Of a stretch of DNA of 14,626 nt, positions 5,189-14,514 are shown piece after piece. Location of the stretch: assembly GCA_946482595.1 (NCBI GenBank), contig CAMLSD010000111.1, forward strand, positions 1-14,626, written 5' to 3'. The notes below the pieces were generated by a model. That model was not told where the DNA came from. It did no database searches and saw nothing but the letters and a program-made list of their open reading frames with translations. Source of the stretch: an uncultured Comamonadaceae bacterium. Its GTDB lineage: Bacteria; Pseudomonadota; Gammaproteobacteria; Burkholderiales; Burkholderiaceae. Within the stretch, counting starts at the first letter, position 1. The number at the start of each line of letters is the position of its first letter. The position numbers and the translations under genes were made by a program.

Positions 5189-7258
5189 ATGAACCTGAAG
5201 ACCCGTTGCCGCCGTCGGCACCTGATGACCACGCTGTGCAGCGTGGCGTTTGCGGCCGGCGCATCCGCACAGCCGACCGAGGAGGCATCGCTGCCCACCG
5301 TGACGGTGCGCCCCCACTACGACAACGCAGTCGGCACGTCCGACGCCGCCTCCCAGGGCAGTGTGCGCCGTGAACTGCTCGACAGCCGTCCAGCCCTGCG
5401 CCCGGCCGAGGTGCTCGAGTTCGTGCCGGGCGTGATCGTCACCCAGCATTCGGGTGACGGCAAGGCGAACCAGTATTTCCTGCGCGGCTTCAACCTCGAC
5501 CATGGCACCGACTTCGCCACCTCGGTCGACGGCATGCCCGTCAACATGTCCACCCATGCGCACGGTCAGGGGTACACCGACCTGAACTTCATGATCCCGG
5601 AACTGGTCGAGCGCATCGACTATCGCAAGGGGCCCTATCACAGCCGCATCGGCGACTTCGGCTCGGCGGGCGCGGCCGACATCCACTACCTGCGCGCTTT
5701 GCCCCAGCCGCTGGGCGAGCTGACGCTGGGCGAGCGGGGCTATCGTCGCGTGCTGCTCGGCGGATCGACACGCACGCAAGGCGGCATCACCGTACTGGCG
5801 GCCATGGAGGGCCTGGACAACGACGGGCCCTGGGTGCTGGCGCAGAACCACCGCAAGCTCAACGGTGTGCTGCGCCTGAGCGAGGGCACGCGCCTGCGAG
5901 GCTGGCAGCTCAGCCTGATGGGCTTCGATGCGGACTGGGATGCCAGCGACCAGGTTCCGCTGCGGGCCGTGTCGTCGGGCCTGATTCCGCGCTACGGCAC
6001 CATCGACCGCACCAGCGGCGGCGAGACGGCACGCTACAGCGTTTCCGGCCGGTGGCACAGCCGCGATGCCGACGGCGGCGTGGTCGCCTCGGCCTATGCG
6101 CTGCGCTACCGGCTGGCGCTGTTCTCCAACTTCACCTATGCGTTCGAACGCCCCGAACAGGGCGACCAGTTCGAGCAGAACGACAGCCGCATCGTCTACG
6201 GCGCGGCCCTCGCGCGCGACTGGCGCCACAGCCTGGCCGGCCGGGAGGCGCAGACCGAGGTGGGCCTGCAATGGCGTCACGACCGCATCACGGTCGGGCT
6301 GTTCGACACCCAGGCCCGCGAGCGCAGCTTCACCGTGCGCCAGGACCGCGTGCGCCAGTCGGCCTTTGGCCTGTATGGCGAGAACACCGTGACCTGGTCA
6401 CCCTGGTTGCGCAGCGTGGCGGGTTTGCGTGTGGACCACCATCTGTTTCGCGTGAGCAGCTCGCTCGACGCCAACTCGGGCCGTGCACAGGACACGCAGG
6501 TGTCGCCCAAGCTGTCACTCATCTTCGGCCCGTGGGCACGCACCGAGCTGTTCGTCAATGCCGGGCGAGGGTTCCACAGCAACGACGCGCGCGGCACCAC
6601 GGCCCGGCAGGATCCGCGCAGTGGTGAACCGGTTGACGCGGTGCCTGGGCTGGTGGCCTCGCGTGGCTTCGAGCTGGGCCTGCGCACCGAGGCCCTGCCG
6701 GGGTTGCAGAGTTCACTCGCCCTGTGGCGTCTGGACAGCAAGTCCGAGCTGGTCTACGTGGGCGATGCGGGCACCACCGAGCCGAACCGGCCGAGCACCC
6801 GGAACGGCGTGGAATGGAACAACCGCTGGATCCCCAGGCCCTGGCTGCTGGTCGACGCCGACCTGGCCTGGACCCACGCCCGCTTCAAGGGTGCGGCGGC
6901 CGAGGGCAATCGCATCCCGGGTGCGGCCGAGCGTGTCGGCTCGGTGGCCGTGACCCTGCGCGAGCTGGCGGGCTGGTCGGCCAGCCTGCAGTGGCGCTAC
7001 CTGGGGCCGCGCCCGCTGATCGAGGACAACAGTGAACGAGCCCGATCGACGCTGCTCACCAACCTGCGTCTCACGCGGTCGTTCGGCCCGCGTCTGCAAG
7101 TGGGTATCGATGTCTTCAATCTGCTCGATCGCCGGGTCAACGACATCGAGTACTTCTATGAGTCGCGCCTGCCTGGCGAGTCCGGGCCGGTGGCAGACCG
7201 TCATGTGCATCCCGCCGAGCCCAGGACCGTGCGCGTGAGCCTGCAGGCCAGGTTCTGA
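5189..7258 (+). CDS. TonB-dependent outer-membrane receptor, substrate unknown
   Basis: The 689-residue product has an Arg-rich signal peptide (cleavage near GASA|QP, residue 27), a TonB-box-like LPTVTVRP (35-42), a plug domain (about 50-165) with PAEVLEFVPGVIVTQHSGDG, NQYFLRGFNLDHGTDFATSV, STHAHGQGYTDLNF and RIDYRKGPYHSRIGDFGSAG, then a beta-barrel ending in VSLQARF with the expected terminal Phe. It belongs to a distinct receptor family that shares little beyond the fold with the neighbouring receptor. The His-rich plug stretch (HAHGQGY) and the late HVHPAEP loop would suit a metal or metal-complex ligand, and divergence from a copper-type operon supports that, but the substrate is not established. 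ATG 5189 has GGAG (5178-5181) at 7-base spacing; an in-frame upstream start at 5165 lacks one. It appears to be a single-gene unit, with a convergent gene following. Confidence 0.9.
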   Translation: MNLKTRCRRRHLMTTLCSVAFAAGASAQPTEEASLPTVTVRPHYDNAVGTSDAASQGSVRRELLDSRPALRPAEVLEFVPGVIVTQHSGDGKANQYFLRGFNLDHGTDFATSVDGMPVNMSTHAHGQGYTDLNFMIPELVERIDYRKGPYHSRIGDFGSAGAADIHYLRALPQPLGELTLGERGYRRVLLGGSTRTQGGITVLAAMEGLDNDGPWVLAQNHRKLNGVLRLSEGTRLRGWQLSLMGFDADWDASDQVPLRAVSSGLIPRYGTIDRTSGGETARYSVSGRWHSRDADGGVVASAYALRYRLALFSNFTYAFERPEQGDQFEQNDSRIVYGAALARDWRHSLAGREAQTEVGLQWRHDRITVGLFDTQARERSFTVRQDRVRQSAFGLYGENTVTWSPWLRSVAGLRVDHHLFRVSSSLDANSGRAQDTQVSPKLSLIFGPWARTELFVNAGRGFHSNDARGTTARQDPRSGEPVDAVPGLVASRGFELGLRTEALPGLQSSLALWRLDSKSELVYVGDAGTTEPNRPSTRNGVEWNNRWIPRPWLLVDADLAWTHARFKGAAAEGNRIPGAAERVGSVAVTLRELAGWSASLQWRYLGPRPLIEDNSERARSTLLTNLRLTRSFGPRLQVGIDVFNLLDRRVNDIEYFYESRLPGESGPVADRHVHPAEPRTVRVSLQARF

Positions 7259-7260
7259 AT

Positions 7261-7276
7261 GCCCCCGGGGAGGGGC
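7261..7276. terminator. Short G/C hairpin between convergent genes
   Basis: GCCCC (7261-7265) pairs with GGGGC (7272-7276) in the 23-base gap between the receptor stop (7258) and the end of the convergent DUF1161 gene (7282). No T-tract is present, so terminator function is only suggested by position. Confidence 0.3.
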
Positions 7277-7281
7277 GCGCC

Positions 7282-7593
7282 TCAGCGTACCGTTGTGGCG
7301 GGGCCGGCCGAGGCGGTGGTTCCGGCCGCCGGGGCGGCGGGCACGCGGGTGTAGATCACCTTGCGTGTGCCACCCTGGCACTGGCCCACCGTGCGGCCCG
7401 CGGCCTGCGCATCCAGCGGCACGGCCTCGAGCGTGTAGTGGGCCACACCGCGCTGGCGCAGCTTGTCGTTGATCTGGGTGATCAGCACATCGCAGTCAAG
7501 CGGGGCGGCGTGCGCCGGTGCCGGGGCGATTGCGGCCAGACCGAGGCACAGGGCGCCAAGGGTGAGCAGGGGACGCAGGGCAGTGGCTTGCAT
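7282..7593 (-). CDS. Small exported DUF1161 family protein
   Basis: The 103-residue product has a signal peptide (cleavage near AHA|AP, residue 29). The DUF1161 core follows: LDCDVLITQINDKLRQRGVA, HYTLEAVPL, then TVGQCQGGTRKVIYTRV. Cys34 and Cys72 are the likely disulfide pair. The last 20 or so residues are a low-complexity Ala/Pro/Thr/Gly tail. The family consists of small periplasmic or envelope proteins with no assigned function. AAGGAA (complement of 7599-7604) precedes ATG 7593 at normal spacing. A much longer upstream extension of the frame has no such site and would add an implausible N-terminus. The gene lies 106 bases downstream of the AraC-type regulator on the same strand. Cotranscription is possible but not evident, and no functional link with its neighbours can be shown. 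Confidence 0.85.
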   Translation of the reverse strand: MQATALRPLLTLGALCLGLAAIAPAPAHAAPLDCDVLITQINDKLRQRGVAHYTLEAVPLDAQAAGRTVGQCQGGTRKVIYTRVPAAPAAGTTASAGPATTVR

Positions 7594-7699
7594 GGGGGTT
7601 CCTTCGTGGGTCAGAGGAGGTGTGTCGATCCGGAACGCATCGTCACCCAGCCATCGGGCGGGCCGTATGAAGTCGCCGTGAAGCCGGTGTGAACGGGGG

Positions 7700-8710
7700 T
7701 CAGGCCGGGCGGGACTTTGCGCGGAAATCGCTGGGGCTGTCGCCCGTCCACTGCCTGAATGCCCGCGCAAAGCTCTTTTCGCTGGCAAAACCGACGGCCA
7801 TGGCCACCTGCTTGATGGGGCGGGCGGTGCGCTGCAGCAGGTGCTCGGCCTGTTCCTGGCGCACACGGTCCTTCAGCGCCTGCAACGAGGCGCCTTCGTC
7901 CTGCAGTTGCCGGTGCAGCGTGCGCACCGACATGTTCAGCGCACGGGCCACGGCGTCGGCCGTCTGGAGCTTCAGGGCCTGGCTGCGCAGCAGCTCGCGC
8001 ACGCGCTGCACCAGCAGGCGGTCGCGGCGGTACGGCCCGACGGTGAGGGGCAGGGCACGCTGCAGCATCGTGCGCAAGGCACGTTCGTCACGGCGCAACG
8101 GCAACGCCAGGTAGCGGGCATCGAACGAAAAGCCTGCATGCGCGGCCTGGAAGTACACCGGCCCGGGAAACATCAGTGCATACACCGACGCATGCGCCGG
8201 CGGGCGGAACGGAAAACCAACCTCGCTCAGCGCGATGCGCGAGTCGATCAGCCAGCTCGCGTAGCCATGGACATTGCGCAGCGTGGACAGCAGGCAGAAC
8301 TCGCGCATCTCGCCCAGCTCGCGCCGCTCTTCGAGGTGCAGGCTGGCCTGTGCGCCGCGCACATCCAGCCGCACCAGCAGGTCGTCGGTCAGCAGCGCAT
8401 GGTGGCGGCACCAGCGCTTGAGCGCCACGCCCAGTGTCGGGGAGGTCAGCGACGCGCGCGCCAGCATGCCGTAGCTGCCCCAGGGCAGGCGGCGGGAGAA
8501 CCAGCCCAGGGCTTCGTCGTCGAGTTCCTGCATCGCGGCCGCGCTGATCTGCTCCATCTGCACGGCGGTGATGCGTGTGTCTTCACGCTGCAGCATCGCT
8601 GGCGTGATTTGTGCCTGCGCCAGCGCCTGCGCGGGATCCTTGCCATGGCGCTCGTAGGCGCGCAGGATGGCATGCACAAAGGCGATCGGCGTGACGGCGG
8701 TGGGTTTCAC
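7700..8710 (-). CDS. AraC-family transcriptional regulator, likely controlling the divergent liu operon
   Basis: From GTG 8710 the product is about 336 residues. The N-terminal two thirds match the Arabinose_bd-type (PF12625) sensing domain (TPIAFVHAILRAYERHGKDP at the start, later FPGPVYFQAAHAGFSFDARY). The last 100 or so residues form the double helix-turn-helix of AraC/XylS proteins, with LQTADAVARALNMSVRTLHR as the first unit and IKQVAMAVGFASEKSFARAF as the second. The family senses small acids or acyl compounds and usually activates a neighbouring operon. The start is uncertain: TTG at 8728 adds six residues, and neither start has a clear ribosome binding site. Its divergent position directly upstream of liuBCDE suggests that it controls leucine/isovalerate degradation. 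That is inference from context. Other proteobacteria use the MerR-type LiuR or the TetR-type LiuQ for this job. Confidence 0.87.
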   Translation of the reverse strand: MKPTAVTPIAFVHAILRAYERHGKDPAQALAQAQITPAMLQREDTRITAVQMEQISAAAMQELDDEALGWFSRRLPWGSYGMLARASLTSPTLGVALKRWCRHHALLTDDLLVRLDVRGAQASLHLEERRELGEMREFCLLSTLRNVHGYASWLIDSRIALSEVGFPFRPPAHASVYALMFPGPVYFQAAHAGFSFDARYLALPLRRDERALRTMLQRALPLTVGPYRRDRLLVQRVRELLRSQALKLQTADAVARALNMSVRTLHRQLQDEGASLQALKDRVRQEQAEHLLQRTARPIKQVAMAVGFASEKSFARAFRQWTGDSPSDFRAKSRPA

Positions 8711-8905
8711 GGCCAGGAGTTTGCGCAACTGTGGCAGTTATTGCAACCTGGATGGCTCGCCTTGCGACGTGGGCGGGGCTAAGCTGCCAGTCGAGAGTCG
8801 GGTGGTGCCCCGGGGTTGAACCCCTGGAGCCCGCCCAGGGGCCCGGCGCACAATGGTCGGGGCTCAACCGTGACCGATGGGATCGCTCCCAACCCCACAT
8901 CCGCC
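8711..8905. promoter_or_regulatory. Divergent control region between the AraC-type regulator and liuB
   Basis: This gap of about 195 bases must hold promoters for both directions. AACTG-TGG-CAGTT (8727-8739) is a perfect short inverted repeat close to the regulator start. Two hairpins share bases: GGGGTT-G-AACCCC (8812-8824), and CCCCTGG (8821-8827) with CCAGGGG (8835-8841). They cannot form together. No convincing -35/-10 pair and no ribosome binding site for liuB were found. Confidence 0.45.
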
Positions 8906-10513
<1,608 letters not shown>

Positions 10514-10521
10514 GGCCGGCC

Positions 10522-11310
10522 ATGACCCTGCAGACCCTGAGCATCGAGCGCCAAGGCCCCACCGCGTGGGTGTGGATGAACCGCCCCGAAGTGCACAACG
10601 CCTTCGACGAAACCCTGATCACCGAGCTGACCGACACCTTCACCGCCCTCGATGCCGAGGCTGGTGTGCGCGCCATCGTGCTGGCCGGGCGTGGCAAGAG
10701 CTTTTCGGCCGGTGCCGACCTGAACTGGATGAAGCGCCAGGGCGAGGCCTCGGTCGAGTCCAACCTGGCCGACGCCCGCAAGCTCGCGCAACTGTTCCGC
10801 ACGATCTCGACCTGCGCCACACCCACCGTGGCCCGGGTGCACGGCGCGGCGCTGGGCGGCGGCATGGGCCTGGCCTCGGCCTGCGACATCTGCGTGGCGT
10901 CCACCGCGGCTTCATTTGCGACGTCGGAGGTGAAGTTCGGGCTGATTCCGTCGGCGATCAGCCCCTACGTGATCCGGGCCATTGGCGAGCGGCAGGCCTA
11001 CCGTTACTTCCAGACGGCCGAGCGCATCGGCGCCGAACGCGCGCGTGAACTCGGTCTGGCGCACGAGGTCGTGGCGCCGGAGGGGCTCGATGAGGCCGTC
11101 GCCAGGATCGTCGAGGCCTTGCTGGCTGGTGGCCCGCTGTCGCAGGCGGCAGCCACCGACCTGATCCGCGCCGTGGCCAACCGGCCGGTGAGCGACGACG
11201 TGGTCGAGGACACCGCCCGGCGCATTGCCGAACTGCGCGCCACGCCCGAAGCCCGGGAGGGACTGAGCGCCTTCCTCGAGAAGCGGGCACCCGGCTGGAC
11301 CCGGGGCTGA
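10522..11310 (+). CDS. liuC: Methylglutaconyl-CoA hydratase (enoyl-CoA hydratase family)
   Basis: The 262-residue crotonase-family protein is expected to hydrate 3-methylglutaconyl-CoA to HMG-CoA. The oxyanion-hole segments are FSAGADLNWM (61-70) and HGAALGGGMGLASACD (107-122). The segment SEVKFGLIPSAISPYV (135-150) carries Glu136, the counterpart of the second catalytic Glu of rat crotonase. The counterpart of the first catalytic Glu is Gly116. This pattern, with SEV..GL.P..ISP, is what I recall from bacterial LiuC proteins, so it does not imply loss of function. The gene starts 8 bases after the liuB stop, and GAGG at 10512-10515, overlapping that stop, serves as the ribosome binding site. 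The tight spacing shows cotranscription. A general beta-oxidation hydratase is possible from sequence alone; the context decides the call. Confidence 0.92.
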   Translation: MTLQTLSIERQGPTAWVWMNRPEVHNAFDETLITELTDTFTALDAEAGVRAIVLAGRGKSFSAGADLNWMKRQGEASVESNLADARKLAQLFRTISTCATPTVARVHGAALGGGMGLASACDICVASTAASFATSEVKFGLIPSAISPYVIRAIGERQAYRYFQTAERIGAERARELGLAHEVVAPEGLDEAVARIVEALLAGGPLSQAAATDLIRAVANRPVSDDVVEDTARRIAELRATPEAREGLSAFLEKRAPGWTRG

Positions 11311-11402
11311 GTGATGGACGCCGCGTGCGGTGATCCGCAAGTCGGTGCCATCCCGCGTCCTGCAGTGAGCGACAAGCCGAACGTCGAAGAAAGAGTCGAG
11401 TC

Positions 11403-13397
11403 ATGTTCAACAAGATCCTGATCGCCAACCGCGGCGAAATCGCCTGCCGTGTCATCAAGACCGCACGCCGCCTGGGCATTGCCACGGTGGCGGTGTATTC
11501 CGAGGCCGATGCCGGCGCACGCCATGTGCGCCTGGCCGACGAGGCCGTGCTGATCGGCCCGGCGGCCGCGCGCGAGTCTTACCTGGTGGCCGACCGCATC
11601 CTGGCCGCGGCCCGCTCGACGGGTGCCCAGGCGATCCACCCCGGCTACGGTTTCCTGTCCGAGAACGAGGACTTTGCCGAAGCCTGCGAGCGTGAAGGCA
11701 TCGTGTTCATCGGCCCGCCGGCCTCGGCCATCCGCGCGATGGGCTCCAAGTCGGCTGCCAAGGCGCTGATGGAAAAGGCCGGTGTGCCGCTCACCCCGGG
11801 CTACCACGGCGACAACCAGGACCCGGCCTTCCTGGCCGAGCAGGCCGGGCGTATCGGCTATCCAGTGCTGATCAAGGCCAGCGCGGGTGGTGGCGGCAAG
11901 GGCATGCGCCGTGTCGATGCGGCGGGCGACTTCGAGGCCGCGCTTGTGTCGTGCAAGCGCGAAGCCATCAACGCCTTCGGCGACGACCATGTGCTGGTCG
12001 AGAAGTACGTGCTCAAGCCGCGGCACATCGAGATCCAGGTGTTCGGCGACACGCACGGCAACTGCGTCTACCTGTTCGAGCGTGACTGCTCGGTGCAGCG
12101 GCGCCACCAGAAGGTGCTGGAAGAGGCTCCGGCCCCCGGCATGACCCGCGAGCGACGTGCCGCAATGGGCCAGGCCGCGGTGGACGCGGCCAAGGCCGTC
12201 GGCTACGTCGGGGCGGGGACGGTCGAGTTCATCGCCAACCAGGACGGCTCGTTCTACTTCATGGAGATGAACACCCGGCTGCAGGTCGAGCACCCGGTCA
12301 CCGAGATGATCACCGGGCTGGACCTGGTGGAGTGGCAGTTGCGCGTGGCCAGCGGCGAGCCGCTGCCGCTGCGACAGGACCAGTTGGCCATCGACGGCCA
12401 TGCGATCGAGGCGCGCATCTATGCCGAAGATCCCGACAAGGGCTTCCTGCCGTCCACCGGGCGCCTGGTGCACCTGGCGCCGCCGGTCGAGTCCGACCAT
12501 GTGCGGGTGGACACTGGTGTCGAACAGGGCGACGAGATCACGCCGCACTACGACCCGATGATCGCCAAGCTGATCGTCTGGGATCACGACCGCGACCAGG
12601 CGCTGGCCCGCATGCGCAAGGCGCTGGCGCAGTACCGCGTGGTCGGTGTGTCCAACAACGTCGAGTTCCTCACGCGGCTGGTGACCTGCCCGTCGTTTGC
12701 GCAGGCTGACCTGGACACCGGCCTGATCGAGCGCGAGCAGGCCACCCTGTTCCCGCCGGCTGCAACCGTGCCCGAGGAGGCCTGGCTGCTGGCGGTGCTG
12801 GCCGAGCTGCTGCACGAGGCGCAGGCGGCGCAACACAGCCGGGCTGTCGACCGGGACTCGCCCTGGCGTGCACTCGATGGCTGGCGCCTCAACGGGGCGT
12901 CGCAACGTACCGTGGGCCTGCGGCACGGCGAGCAGCAGCAGGACGTGAGCATTGCGCATGTGGCGGGCGGCTGGGAGCTCTCGCTGGGCACCAGCCGCGT
13001 GTTCGTGCGCGGTGAACTCGGCCGCAACGGCCAGCTGCATGCTCAGCTGGGTGAACGCCGGCTGACGGCTGCCGTGGTCATCACGGCCGAGCGCCGGCAT
13101 GTGTTCCTCGACGGTCGCGCGTGGCCGCTGGTGCGCATCGACACGCTGCACACGGGCGGTGAAGGCGCCGAGGCCGAAGGCGGCCTGCGTGCCCCGATGC
13201 CGGGCAAGGTCATCGCCCTGCTCGGCACGGTCGGGGCCACGGTGGACAAGGGCACGCCGCTGCTCGTGATGGAAGCAATGAAGATGGAACACACGCTGAC
13301 TGCGCCGGCCCGCGGCACGGTCAAGGCCTTCCGCTATGCCCCGGGTGACCAGGTGGCCGATGGTGTGGAACTGGTGGACTTCGAGGTGGTGTCATGA
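11403..13397 (+). CDS. liuD: Methylcrotonyl-CoA carboxylase, biotin-containing (alpha) subunit
   Basis: The 664-residue subunit carboxylates its own biotin using ATP and bicarbonate and then serves LiuB. In order it has a biotin-carboxylase N-terminal domain (MFNKILIANRGEIACRVIKT), an ATP-grasp domain with the glycine-rich KASAGGGGKGMRRV and the metal/ATP-binding FMEMNTRLQVEHPVTE, the biotin-carboxylase C-terminal domain (IEARIYAEDPDKGFLPSTG), a linking BT-like region, and a biotinyl domain with VMEAMKMEHTL. The biotinylated lysine is about residue 627, 37 residues from the end as expected. The length fits MCC alpha rather than pyruvate carboxylase or the shorter AccC. A 92-base gap separates it from liuC, with a weak AAGAAAGAG site at 11386-11394. 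No promoter is obvious in the gap, so it is probably part of the same transcript. Confidence 0.95.
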   Translation: MFNKILIANRGEIACRVIKTARRLGIATVAVYSEADAGARHVRLADEAVLIGPAAARESYLVADRILAAARSTGAQAIHPGYGFLSENEDFAEACEREGIVFIGPPASAIRAMGSKSAAKALMEKAGVPLTPGYHGDNQDPAFLAEQAGRIGYPVLIKASAGGGGKGMRRVDAAGDFEAALVSCKREAINAFGDDHVLVEKYVLKPRHIEIQVFGDTHGNCVYLFERDCSVQRRHQKVLEEAPAPGMTRERRAAMGQAAVDAAKAVGYVGAGTVEFIANQDGSFYFMEMNTRLQVEHPVTEMITGLDLVEWQLRVASGEPLPLRQDQLAIDGHAIEARIYAEDPDKGFLPSTGRLVHLAPPVESDHVRVDTGVEQGDEITPHYDPMIAKLIVWDHDRDQALARMRKALAQYRVVGVSNNVEFLTRLVTCPSFAQADLDTGLIEREQATLFPPAATVPEEAWLLAVLAELLHEAQAAQHSRAVDRDSPWRALDGWRLNGASQRTVGLRHGEQQQDVSIAHVAGGWELSLGTSRVFVRGELGRNGQLHAQLGERRLTAAVVITAERRHVFLDGRAWPLVRIDTLHTGGEGAEAEGGLRAPMPGKVIALLGTVGATVDKGTPLLVMEAMKMEHTLTAPARGTVKAFRYAPGDQVADGVELVDFEVVS

Positions 13398-14305
13398 GCG
13401 AATCGGTACGTATCGTCGAGGTCGGCCCGCGCGACGGGCTGCAGAATGAAAAGCAGGTGGTCACCACGGCCACCAAGCTTGAACTCATCGAGCGGCTCGC
13501 CGCGGCCGGCCTGCGCGACATCGAGGCGACCTCGTTCGTGTCGCCCAAGTGGGTGCCGCAGATGGCCGACCATGCCGAGATCATGGCCGGGCTGCCGTCG
13601 GCGCAGCGCCACCCCGGCGTGAACTACCCGGTGCTCACGCCCAACATGAAGGGCTTCGAGGCAGCCGTGGCGGCCGGTGCACGTGAGGTGGCGGTGTTTG
13701 CGGCCGCGTCCGAGGCGTTTTCGCAGAAGAACATCAACTGCAGCATCGCCGAGTCGCTCAGCCGCTTCGAGCCGGTGTTTGCAGCGGCCAAGGCGCAGGG
13801 TGTGCGGGTGCGCGGCTACATCTCGTGTGTGGTGGGTTGCCCCTACGAAGGTGCCGTGGACCCGGCCCGCGTGGCCGACGTTGCACAACGCCTGGACGAG
13901 CTGGGCAGCTACGAGGTGTCGCTCGGTGACACGATCGGCGTGGGCACACCGGGCACGGTGCTGCGCATGCTCGAGGCAGTGGCTGCCCGCGTGCCGGTGG
14001 CGCGCCTGGCGGGCCACTACCACGACACCTACGGCATGGGTGTGGCCAATGTGCTGGCGTCCTACCAGTTTGGCCTGCGCAGCTTCGACAGCTCGATCGC
14101 CGGGCTGGGCGGTTGCCCCTATGCCAAGGGGGCGACCGGCAACGTCGCAACCGAAGACGTGGTCTACCTGCTGCATGGTCTGGGCGCCCAGACCGGGATC
14201 GACCTGGAGCAACTGGTGGACTGCGCGGCCTGGATCAGCCAGCAGCTCGAGCGCGCGCCGAATTCACGGGTGTCTCGCGCGATGCTTGCGAAGCGGCAGG
14301 GCTGA
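13394..14305 (+). CDS. liuE: Hydroxymethylglutaryl-CoA lyase
   Basis: The 303-residue enzyme cleaves HMG-CoA to acetyl-CoA and acetoacetate, the last step of the pathway. It is a single TIM-barrel (HMGL-like) protein of usual bacterial length. Visible active-site features are VGPRDGLQNE (10-19, with Arg13 and Asp14), the metal-binding HYHD stretch (His208, His210), and the lyase signature GLGGCPYAKGATGNVATEDV (238-257) with catalytic Cys241. The start overlaps the liuD stop by four bases (ATGA), and GAGGTGG at 13383-13389 acts as the ribosome binding site, so the two genes are translationally coupled. It appears to close the operon: about 50 bases later a repeat with strong hairpins begins. 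An alternative name is mvaB. Confidence 0.95.
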   Translation: MSESVRIVEVGPRDGLQNEKQVVTTATKLELIERLAAAGLRDIEATSFVSPKWVPQMADHAEIMAGLPSAQRHPGVNYPVLTPNMKGFEAAVAAGAREVAVFAAASEAFSQKNINCSIAESLSRFEPVFAAAKAQGVRVRGYISCVVGCPYEGAVDPARVADVAQRLDELGSYEVSLGDTIGVGTPGTVLRMLEAVAARVPVARLAGHYHDTYGMGVANVLASYQFGLRSFDSSIAGLGGCPYAKGATGNVATEDVVYLLHGLGAQTGIDLEQLVDCAAWISQQLERAPNSRVSRAMLAKRQG

Positions 14306-14350
14306 GCGGGCGTGGAGGCGGCTGCGCAGTGTGATACGCCGCGCCCTCTC

Positions 14351-14461
14351 CCCATCCCTCTCCCGCAGGCGGGAGAGGGGGCACCACTTCCGCGATGAGC
14401 AGACGGCACTGACCGTGAGGGCCGCCTTTGACCCCCTCGCCCCCGGGACCGGGGGAGAGGG
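14351..14461. repeat. Copy 1 of a ~111-bp intergenic repeat with two hairpins
   Basis: This unit matches 14515-14626 almost throughout, differing in a short variable patch near 14381-14389, one indel and an A/G change (CACTGACC against CGCTGACC). It holds a perfect 11-bp stem (14356-14366 with 14369-14379) and a 12-bp stem with one mismatch (14434-14445 with 14450-14461). Between them lies a conserved core including CGCGATGAGCAGACGG and GTGAGGGCCGCCTTTG. The rest of 14306-14626 shows no credible gene. CCCTCTCCC-type elements are common between genes in beta- and gammaproteobacteria. Confidence 0.8.
14356..14379. terminator. Strong hairpin after liuE
   Basis: The 11-bp perfect stem CCCTCTCCCGC / GCGGGAGAGGG begins 51 bases after the liuE stop and is the first strong structure downstream of the operon. 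It could end the transcript or protect its 3' end. It lacks a U-tract and belongs to a repeated element, so terminator function is only plausible. Confidence 0.35.
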
Positions 14462-14514
14462 TGGGGGAGAGGGGGTGTCGCAAACCGCGCCAGTGGCCCC
14501 GATGCTGCGCTCAG

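Noticed and set aside
4727..6280. A 517-codon open frame on the minus strand
   Set aside because: Only its last 130 codons (from ATG 5119) are coding. The rest runs antisense through the receptor gene at 5189-7258, which has clear protein motifs on the plus strand.
11004..13292. A 762-codon open frame antisense to liuC and liuD
   Set aside because: Its translation is a His/Arg/Gln-rich composition with no recognisable domain, and the opposite strand encodes an intact biotin carboxylase subunit. Long antisense frames are expected at this GC content.
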